From positions 1 through 51,934 of the forward strand of contig CALVHD010000013.1 of the NCBI GenBank assembly GCA_944327245.1: a stretch of DNA of 51,934 bases. The letters run 5' to 3'. Position 1 is the first letter of the stretch. Each line of letters starts with the position of its first letter. This DNA comes from Candidatus Gastranaerophilales bacterium. GTDB lineage: Bacteria; Cyanobacteriota; Vampirovibrionia; Gastranaerophilales; Gastranaerophilaceae. The notes beneath the pieces were generated by a model. It saw only the letters and a program-made list of their open reading frames with translations. It did no database searches and was not told the origin of the DNA. Below, one piece after another: positions 45,897 through 51,934 of the stretch. The position numbers and the translations under genes were made by a program.

Positions 45897-47258
45897 CTAT
45901 TCCCTCTCTAATAAAACAACTGATTCAATATGATAAGTATATGGAAATAAATCTACCCCTTGAATAAATTTCGGTTTAAAATTTTCTTTTTCAAGTTCCA
46001 TAATATCTCTTTTCAGAGTTTGAGGATTACAAGAAACATAGATTATTTTATCTGTAACTTTTGAAATAGCTAAAAGACCTTCTTTTTCACATCCTGAGCG
46101 AGGCGGGTCTAAGATTACATAGTCAAATTTTTTATTTTCTTTTTGAAAATTAATAAAATGTTTTTTAGCGTCACCTTTTAAAATTTCATAGTTTTCAATG
46201 TTATTCAATTTGAAATTTTTTTGTGCCATTAAAATAGCATTGTCATTTTCTTCTACAAGGGTTATTTTTTTAGTTTTTTCATATACATAAATTCCAATTG
46301 CACCTACTCCGCCATAAGCATCTAAAATTGTTGAATTATTTTTGATAGAATTTTTTACAACATCAAATAAAAATTCTGCAGCATAAGGATTAATTTGAAA
46401 AAAAGAGGTTGCACCAATGTAATATTTTTTATCTTTTAATTGTTCTTTTATATAATCCTCTCCTAAAATTTTTATTGTTTCTTTTCCTAAGATATTATTT
46501 GTTTTATGAGGATTAAAGTTAATAAAAATACCCTTTAATTCCTTGAATTGAGCGGAAATTTTTTTGCTGAATTTGAAAATCTTGCTTTCAAAATCAATTA
46601 ATTCATCTTGTTTTAAATTTAATACTAAGGTTAATAGAATTTCATTATCAGATGAATTTATTCTAAATAAGACATTTTTTAACAAACCTTTGTGATTTTT
46701 TTCATCATAACAATCAAGAGGAAAGTTTTCTCTTATGAATTGAGCCATAGAATTAATTATTTCAGGCTGTGTAGGGCAGAATTTTATGTTTGTTAAATTG
46801 TGAGAATTATCTTTATAATAACCCAATAAAATTCTTTTAGAATTTTTTGTTTGTCTTGCGCAATATTGAATTTTATGCCTATAGTTAAGGGTTTTAGGGC
46901 TTTTTATTATTGGGTAAATTAGTTTTTCATCAATAATATTTTTAAAAATATCTTTTAAAATTAAGGTTTTTTGTTCAATTAAGTAGTCATAATCGCAAAT
47001 TTGATTTTGACAGCTTCCGCAAGCATTATATAACGGACAAAATGGTTTTATTCTATATGGTGATGGTTTTAGTATTTCAATTATTTCAGCGCGCGCGAAT
47101 TTTTTATTCAGGGATGTGATTTTGACTTTTAATTCTTCATCGGGAAGCGCGCCTTTAACAAAAATAACAAAATTATCTTCGCCAAAACGAGCAAGAGCCT
47201 CTTTTCCATAAGTTAATTTTTCTATTTTTATATTTATAATGTCGTTTAATTTAATCAA
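45897..47258 (-). CDS. TrmA/RlmD-family RNA (uracil-5-)-methyltransferase
   Basis: This enzyme transfers a methyl from SAM to a uracil in 23S rRNA (or tRNA). It has 453 aa: an N-terminal TRAM domain (IEKLTYGKEALARFG), the 4Fe-4S cysteines Cys74-x5-Cys80-x2-Cys83 with a later Cys161, the SAM loop DAYGGVGAIGIYV, the DPPRSGC motif and the catalytic Cys in VSCNPQTLKRD. Which base is modified (U747, U1939 or other) cannot be decided from sequence. The start is TTG overlapping the upstream stop (TTGA). It is translationally coupled to the winged-helix gene. Confidence 0.92.
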   Translation of the reverse strand: MIKLNDIINIKIEKLTYGKEALARFGEDNFVIFVKGALPDEELKVKITSLNKKFARAEIIEILKPSPYRIKPFCPLYNACGSCQNQICDYDYLIEQKTLILKDIFKNIIDEKLIYPIIKSPKTLNYRHKIQYCARQTKNSKRILLGYYKDNSHNLTNIKFCPTQPEIINSMAQFIRENFPLDCYDEKNHKGLLKNVLFRINSSDNEILLTLVLNLKQDELIDFESKIFKFSKKISAQFKELKGIFINFNPHKTNNILGKETIKILGEDYIKEQLKDKKYYIGATSFFQINPYAAEFLFDVVKNSIKNNSTILDAYGGVGAIGIYVYEKTKKITLVEENDNAILMAQKNFKLNNIENYEILKGDAKKHFINFQKENKKFDYVILDPPRSGCEKEGLLAISKVTDKIIYVSCNPQTLKRDIMELEKENFKPKFIQGVDLFPYTYHIESVVLLERE

Positions 47259-47578
47259 TATGAAAAGTACCTGTCAAAATCTACATCATCAAACGAACAC
47301 AATAGTTGATAAATTTCATCATCTTCATCAAGTCTTTGATAATTGTATTCGTCAAATTTCCAATATCTTGGATTTATTCCGCTACATCTTATTATAGAAT
47401 GTTCATATAAAATTTTTAGTTTTTTCTTAACAACATCAAGGTTTAAATTAACTCTTTTAGACAATTCAACGGCAGTTATTCCTTTAGGGTTTGAATACTT
47501 TTCAGGCGTCAGAAACATAAGCTCTAAACCTACGAGCTTAAGTTCTTTATCTTCATTTTCATAATCGTATTCAAACAT
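47255..47578 (-). CDS. Small winged-helix-like protein
   Basis: This 107-aa acidic protein has a central helix-turn-helix (GITAVELSKRVNLNLDVVKKKLKILYEHSIIRCSG) of the winged-helix type, flanked by acidic arms. It may be a transcription regulator, but no family is recognised. A -10 like TATTAT lies about eight bases before the ATG and there is no ribosome site, so the message may be leaderless. It is co-transcribed with the rRNA methyltransferase and divergent from the small secreted protein. Confidence 0.6.
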   Translation of the reverse strand: MFEYDYENEDKELKLVGLELMFLTPEKYSNPKGITAVELSKRVNLNLDVVKKKLKILYEHSIIRCSGINPRYWKFDEYNYQRLDEDDEIYQLLCSFDDVDFDRYFSY

Positions 47579-47615
47579 ACTTCTATAATACCTTAAATTG
47601 TGCTAATATTTAAGT

Positions 47616-47894
47616 ATGAAAAAGATTTTTTTAACCTTTTTATTTCTTATTTTTAGCGTCTATCCTGTGCTAGCGGTCAATTTTGGTTCATATAAAACCG
47701 AAACCGATTATGGTTTAATAGACGGCTTTAAATGGAATTTCTTTAATCGAGAAAAAGGTCAGCCTTTAGTTCAATTAAAATCAGAAACAAAAGAAGAACA
47801 AATTCGCCTTGAAAAAGAGAAAGATAAACCTAAAGAAGTTCAAGATGATGTTCAATTATATCGTTTTATGATAGATGATATTGTTGCTTTTTAA
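47616..47894 (+). CDS. Small secreted hypothetical protein, 92 aa
   Basis: A clear signal peptide (MKKIFLTFLFLIFSVYPVLA, cleavage before VN) leads a mature chain of about 72 residues. It has an aromatic N-terminal part (GSYKTETDYGLIDGFKWNFF) and a charged helical part (KEEQIRLEKEKDKPKEVQ). No Cys or lipobox. I do not recognise it. It is divergent from the winged-helix gene with only 37 bases between the start codons, and no ribosome site is visible. Confidence 0.6.
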   Translation: MKKIFLTFLFLIFSVYPVLAVNFGSYKTETDYGLIDGFKWNFFNREKGQPLVQLKSETKEEQIRLEKEKDKPKEVQDDVQLYRFMIDDIVAF

Positions 47895-47910
47895 TTAATT
47901 TTTTTAAATT

Positions 47911-49137
47911 TTATTCATATCTTAAAGCGTCAATAGGGTTTAATAGTGATGCTTTATAAGCCGGATAATATCCAAACCCTATGCCGACAAGTCCTGAAAA
48001 ACCAAAAGATAATAATATTGGTGCAATTGAAATAACAATTGCTGTTTCAAATAAAACTCCGATTAAAAGAGCAATTATAATTCCTGCTATAACACCAATT
48101 AACCCGCCAATTAAAGATAAAACCAAGGCTTCGATTAAAAATTGCATTCTAATATCTTGAGCTCTTGCTCCTATTGCCATTCTTATACCGATTTCTTTTG
48201 TGCGTTCTGTTACAGATACAAGCATAATATTCATAATGCCAATTCCGCCTACAACTAAAGAAACAGAGGCAATAGAAGCCAATAAAATAGCAAAAGTTTG
48301 AACAGTAGATTTCATTTTTTCTTGAAATTCGGCGCTGTTTCTTATTTCAAAATCATTTTCTTTTAATTTACCAAGGTTATGACGTCTTCTTAAAATTTCT
48401 TCTATATCCTGCTGCGCTATTTCAGCATCTTCTATTGATGAAGCTTTTACAATAATTTGATTAACTGAGCCGGGGAAGTCTGTACCAAATATTTTTCTTT
48501 GTGCTGTTGTTAAAGGAATAAAAATAATATCATCTTGATCCATAGGGCCCATTTGACCTTTGGATTTAAGAGTTCCTATAACCTTAAAAGGAACGTTTCC
48601 AATTCTTAGAGTTTTACCAATTGAATTAACATCACCAAATAATTCTTTTTCAACGGTTGAACCAATAAGAGCAACTTTTGCAGCACTTCTGTCATCTTCT
48701 TTAGTAAAGGGTCTGCCCAAGTTAATTTCATAATTTTTTACGTATAGATATGGTGTTGTAACACCGTAAATTTGAGTTTGCCAGTTTTGATTTCCATACA
48801 TAACTTGCTTAGATGAACTCATCAAGGGAGCAACCGCTTCAATTCCTCTTGCTTGTTTTTGAATAGCTTCAGAATCTTTAACGCTTAGGGTTGGTTTTGT
48901 ACCCATACCCATTGATACACCGCCTGTTTTAGCTGTGGCCGAACGAATGGTCAAGAGGTTTGAGCCCATAGATTCCATATTTTCCTGCACTTGTTTATTA
49001 GCGCCTGATCCTATTGCAAGCATTATAATAACAGCGCCAACGCCAATAATTATCCCTAAAGAAGTCAAAGCTGAGCGCATTTTATTAACTTTTAGAGAAT
49101 TTAGTGCTATAGATAATGTGGATTTAAAATCAATCAT
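47911..49137 (-). CDS. MacB-type ABC transporter permease
   Basis: This 408-aa membrane protein has the MacB/FtsX layout: an N-terminal helix (about 22-43), a periplasmic MacB_PCD domain (about 45-270) and three C-terminal helices (about 285-395) with GIGIMNIMLVSVTERTKEIGIRMAIGA. It forms the membrane dimer of a tripartite efflux pump that pushes substrates from the periplasm. It lies two bases after the ATPase gene. In E. coli MacB both halves are fused, here they are separate. The substrate is unknown. Confidence 0.93.
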   Translation of the reverse strand: MIDFKSTLSIALNSLKVNKMRSALTSLGIIIGVGAVIIMLAIGSGANKQVQENMESMGSNLLTIRSATAKTGGVSMGMGTKPTLSVKDSEAIQKQARGIEAVAPLMSSSKQVMYGNQNWQTQIYGVTTPYLYVKNYEINLGRPFTKEDDRSAAKVALIGSTVEKELFGDVNSIGKTLRIGNVPFKVIGTLKSKGQMGPMDQDDIIFIPLTTAQRKIFGTDFPGSVNQIIVKASSIEDAEIAQQDIEEILRRRHNLGKLKENDFEIRNSAEFQEKMKSTVQTFAILLASIASVSLVVGGIGIMNIMLVSVTERTKEIGIRMAIGARAQDIRMQFLIEALVLSLIGGLIGVIAGIIIALLIGVLFETAIVISIAPILLSFGFSGLVGIGFGYYPAYKASLLNPIDALRYE

Positions 49138-49138
49138 T

Positions 49139-49855
49139 TTAAGTTTCTCTATTTCTATGTTTCATCCATTCTTCTTTTAACATATCAGAAACAATTCTAC
49201 CGTCTTTGAATTTTATAATTCTTTTTGTATATTCTGCTATATCAGGCTCGTGGGTTACTAAAACAACAGTTTTCCCAAGATTTTTATTAAGATTAACAAA
49301 AAATTCCATAACATCAATACTTGTTTTAGTATCAAGGTTTCCTGTCGGTTCATCAGCTAAAATTAAAGGAGCATCATTTACAATAGCTCTTGCAATTGCA
49401 ACTCTTTGTTGTTGACCGCCTGACATTTGAGAAGGCATATTATTTTCTTTTTTATCCAAACCTACAATTTTAAGTGCTTCTCTTGCTCTTTTATATCTTT
49501 CTTCTTCGGGAATTCCTTTATAAATCATAGGTAAACACACATTATCTATGGCTGATGTTCTTGAAATAAGGTTAAAACCTTGAAAAACAAAGCCAATTTT
49601 ATTATTCCTAATATCAGATAATTCATCACTTGATAGAGAAAATACGTCTAACCCGTCAAGATGATATTGTCCTGATGTAGGTCTATCAAGTGTTCCAAGC
49701 ATATTCATACAAGTTGATTTACCAGAACCTGATGTACCCATGATTGCCACAAATTCACCTTTTTCAATTGAAAAAGAAACATCATGGAGTGCATAAAATG
49801 TTTCATCACCCATTTGATAAGTTCTTATTGCGTTTTTTACTTCAATTAATGCCAT
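49139..49855 (-). CDS. ABC transporter ATPase (MacB/LolD-like)
   Basis: This is the energy subunit for the adjacent permease. It has 238 aa. Walker A GTSGSGKST, the ABC signature MSGGQQQRVAIARAI, Walker B LILADEPTGNLD and the switch His in VTHEPD are all intact. It follows the adaptor gene by one base, so the operon is tightly packed. Its sequence type (MacB/LolD/FtsE) fits a periplasmic-facing transporter. Confidence 0.95.
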   Translation of the reverse strand: MALIEVKNAIRTYQMGDETFYALHDVSFSIEKGEFVAIMGTSGSGKSTCMNMLGTLDRPTSGQYHLDGLDVFSLSSDELSDIRNNKIGFVFQGFNLISRTSAIDNVCLPMIYKGIPEEERYKRAREALKIVGLDKKENNMPSQMSGGQQQRVAIARAIVNDAPLILADEPTGNLDTKTSIDVMEFFVNLNKNLGKTVVLVTHEPDIAEYTKRIIKFKDGRIVSDMLKEEWMKHRNRET

Positions 49856-49856
49856 A

Positions 49857-51005
49857 TTATATCATTCTTCTCATTGATTTCGTTTGTTTTTTAACTTTAT
49901 CACCAATTGAGCTTATAATTACCTTATCGCCTTCTTTTATTTCGTTTGAAATAATTTGAGTTTTATTTTCATCTGATAAACCAAGCTCAATATTATATCT
50001 TTTCGGACCTTGTTTTTCTAAAATCCAAATGCCTTGTTTATCATATTTTTGTTGATTGTCAGCAGGTGTAAATTTTAGAGCTTTATTATCTACGCATAAA
50101 ACATTTTCAGCTTTTCCGACAATAATTGAAACATTTGCACTCATTCCAGGGATTGCAAAACCGTCTGCATTATCCACAGATACAATAACAGTATATGTCA
50201 CAACATTGTTTGTTGTGGTTGAAGCAAGTCTTACTTGGGTTACTTCACCTTCAAAAATTTTATCTTGATATCCGTCAAGCGTATATTGAGCATGCTGACC
50301 TACTTTAATTTTACCTATATCAGCTTCAGATACGCTTGTTTCAATTTGCATTTTTGTTAAATCTTTAGCTACTTCAAATAATGTTGGAGTATTGAAGCTG
50401 GCAGCTACTGTTTGACCTACATCAACCGCTCTTGAAATTACTGTTCCATCAACAGGTGAAGTTATTTTTGAATATCTTAAATTTGTTAAATTATTTTCTA
50501 AAGACGCGCTTGCTGCGCTAACTTCAGCTTGATTGGCCGTAACATCAGCCTGTGCTTGAAGATAGTTAGATAATGCTAATTCAACATCATCTTTTGAAAC
50601 ATAATTTTTTTCATAAAGATGTTTATATCTTTGGTAATTATTCTTCTTATAAGCCAAGGTTGCTTTTGCTTTTGCAAGGCTTGCTTTTGCATTATTTAAT
50701 TTTGCGCTTGATTGGTCAACGTTAGCTTGAAATAAGCTTGGGTCTAATTCAGCCAATAATTGCCCTTGCTTAACTGTTGAATTATAATCCACATAAATTT
50801 TAGCTACAGTACCTGAAACTTGTGTACCAACTTCAATGGTATTTATTGGTTTGATTGTTCCCGATGCTTCAACATATTGAGTTATGGTATCCTTTGCAAT
50901 TGGTTTTGTTATATATTTTACAGAGCCCTTTTTAATTAATAAAAACGCTCCTATTATCACGACTGCCGCTATAATAGAAATTATTATTATATTTCTTTTG
51001 TTCAT
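49857..51005 (-). CDS. MacA-like periplasmic adaptor subunit
   Basis: This 382-aa membrane-fusion protein connects the ABC permease to the outer-membrane channel. An N-terminal membrane anchor (residues about 5-24, IIIISIIAAVVIIGAFLLI) is followed by a lipoyl domain split by a coiled-coil hairpin (about 70-185, AKATLAYKKNNYQRYKHLYEKN) and beta-barrel domains. GTQVSGTVAKIYVDYNSTVKQG and SPVDGTVISRAVDVGQTV are the two lipoyl halves. Its ATGA start overlaps the stop of the TolC-like gene. Confidence 0.93.
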   Translation of the reverse strand: MNKRNIIIISIIAAVVIIGAFLLIKKGSVKYITKPIAKDTITQYVEASGTIKPINTIEVGTQVSGTVAKIYVDYNSTVKQGQLLAELDPSLFQANVDQSSAKLNNAKASLAKAKATLAYKKNNYQRYKHLYEKNYVSKDDVELALSNYLQAQADVTANQAEVSAASASLENNLTNLRYSKITSPVDGTVISRAVDVGQTVAASFNTPTLFEVAKDLTKMQIETSVSEADIGKIKVGQHAQYTLDGYQDKIFEGEVTQVRLASTTTNNVVTYTVIVSVDNADGFAIPGMSANVSIIVGKAENVLCVDNKALKFTPADNQQKYDKQGIWILEKQGPKRYNIELGLSDENKTQIISNEIKEGDKVIISSIGDKVKKQTKSMRRMI

Positions 51006-51934
51006 TTAACCCCCATTGATTTTAATAAGGTTTCTCTTGCTACATTATAGTTAAACACAGCTTCAACAAAATTCAATTGCGAATTGTTGTAGTTAGCCAG
51101 TGCATCTTGAAGTTCAACATAATTATTTAAACCAACACTGTATCTTCCATCAGCCAGTTCGAAATTTTCCAGTGTTGCTTTAACTTTCAAATTCATTAAA
51201 GGAATTTTTCTTTCCAATTGGCGCATATTAACATAATTTGTTTGAACTTCCCAATATATATCTGATTTTGCAACATTAATATTTTGCAAGGCAATATCTA
51301 AGAAGCTTTCACCCTCTTTAACCTGATAGTGTATTTGATATGGATTTATTGAGCCAAGACCGATGCTTGCACCTAATTGTAGAGGGCTTGAATATGTTGA
51401 TTCACTTTTTGTATAGCCCCAAGTTAAATCTCCAGTGATTTCAGGAGCATATTGTTTTTTAATTGCTTTTAGAGATTCTTGTTGAACCAATGCAAGCATT
51501 TCGTTAGATTTTAAATCAGGGCGTAATTCAAGAGCCTGATTAACTGCTTCTTGTTTTGAAATTGTTAAAGGATGAAATTCAAAGTTTTGAATAATATCTT
51601 TATGCTCAATTCCTGAAGTTAACATAATAAGCCCATCGGGAGTTTTTTTGATACCTTCTCCTGATGGTTTAATTGTGGTTAAACTTTCAATTTTTTTCTT
51701 ATAGTCTGCTTTTAAAAAGCTAAAGTTTTCCGTATTTTTTACTATAAAAGGAGTATCTTCCTGATAATACATTGAGTTTTTGAGAGCAATTATTGAAGTT
51801 TGAAGATTGTTTTGACCTTCAACCATTTGAATTTTAGCATCTGTTAAGTTCACTTGCGCATTAACAACATCAATTTTAGATTTTAAACCCTCATCAAACA
51901 TTGCTTTTGTTCTTTCATAGTTAAGGGTTTGTAT
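51002..51934 (-). CDS. TolC-family outer-membrane efflux protein, 5' end missing
   Basis: The frame is open to the window edge, so the start lies beyond 51934. About 310 residues are visible. The helical hairpin repeats of the TolC fold are clear (RTKAMFDEGLKSKIDVVNAQVNL, QEAVNQALELRPDLKSNEM, ELADGRYSVGLNNYVELQDA). It forms the outer-membrane exit duct for the MacAB-type pump encoded downstream, and overlaps that adaptor gene by four bases. Signal peptide and first repeat half are outside the window. Confidence 0.9.
   Translation of the reverse strand: MQTLNYERTKAMFDEGLKSKIDVVNAQVNLTDAKIQMVEGQNNLQTSIIALKNSMYYQEDTPFIVKNTENFSFLKADYKKKIESLTTIKPSGEGIKKTPDGLIMLTSGIEHKDIIQNFEFHPLTISKQEAVNQALELRPDLKSNEMLALVQQESLKAIKKQYAPEITGDLTWGYTKSESTYSSPLQLGASIGLGSINPYQIHYQVKEGESFLDIALQNINVAKSDIYWEVQTNYVNMRQLERKIPLMNLKVKATLENFELADGRYSVGLNNYVELQDALANYNNSQLNFVEAVFNYNVARETLLKSMGVK

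Overview
The window is one contiguous, AT-rich (about 30% GC by eye), tightly packed bacterial chromosome segment. Several features point to a non-photosynthetic relative of the Cyanobacteria, most likely a gut Melainabacteria/Vampirovibrionia (Gastranaerophilales) genome. The ATP synthase beta and epsilon genes form an isolated pair (atpD-atpC), as in cyanobacteria. dnaN stands apart from dnaA beside a DnaA-box-rich AT tract. The cell is Gram-negative: kdsA, gmhA, rmlA and a TolC/MacAB-type efflux set are present. Several proteins begin with an Asn/Ser-rich leader ending in an F-x-G-like motif, which I associate with this group. The taxon is an inference and was not tested by a search. The code is standard: TAA, TAG and TGA are all used as stops, and TTG and GTG starts occur.

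Layout. 1-484: a GC-richer array of small hairpin repeats without genes. 577-4841: a small unknown gene, gloA-like, then a minus-strand housekeeping run read pyrH-frr-cdsA-rnc-rpe. 4931-6130: a helical-repeat protein on the plus strand. 6122-11673: a cell-wall/division cluster on the minus strand, read GT2-murC-murB-ddl-ftsQ, with overlapping genes. 11741-14977: rseP, a coiled-coil protein and a metallo-beta-lactamase-fold enzyme. 15043-18875: a large unknown protein, an AMIN-domain membrane protein and ribH. 19041-25480: atpDC, a methyltransferase, a GAF-GGDEF diguanylate cyclase and a GH77 glucanotransferase. 25561-34379: nadK-recN-radical SAM-M16 peptidase, then clpB. 34466-42187: comF-like, a candidate replication origin, dnaN, thrB, mnmG, kdsA (minus), recA and rmlA. 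42180-47894: an unknown 561-aa protein, two strongly signalled small genes, hsp20, gmhA, an rRNA/tRNA uracil methyltransferase, a winged-helix protein and a small secreted protein. 47911-51934: a minus-strand tripartite ABC efflux operon whose outer-membrane gene runs off the window.

Most genes are core metabolism, envelope assembly, division, recombination and proteostasis. The points most worth a second look are the hairpin array at the left edge, the candidate oriC upstream of dnaN, a 53-aa gene with near-consensus expression signals, the coupled radical SAM/M16 pair, and the recurring N-terminal leader on otherwise unrelated proteins. I found no tRNA, rRNA, CRISPR array, transposase or prophage.
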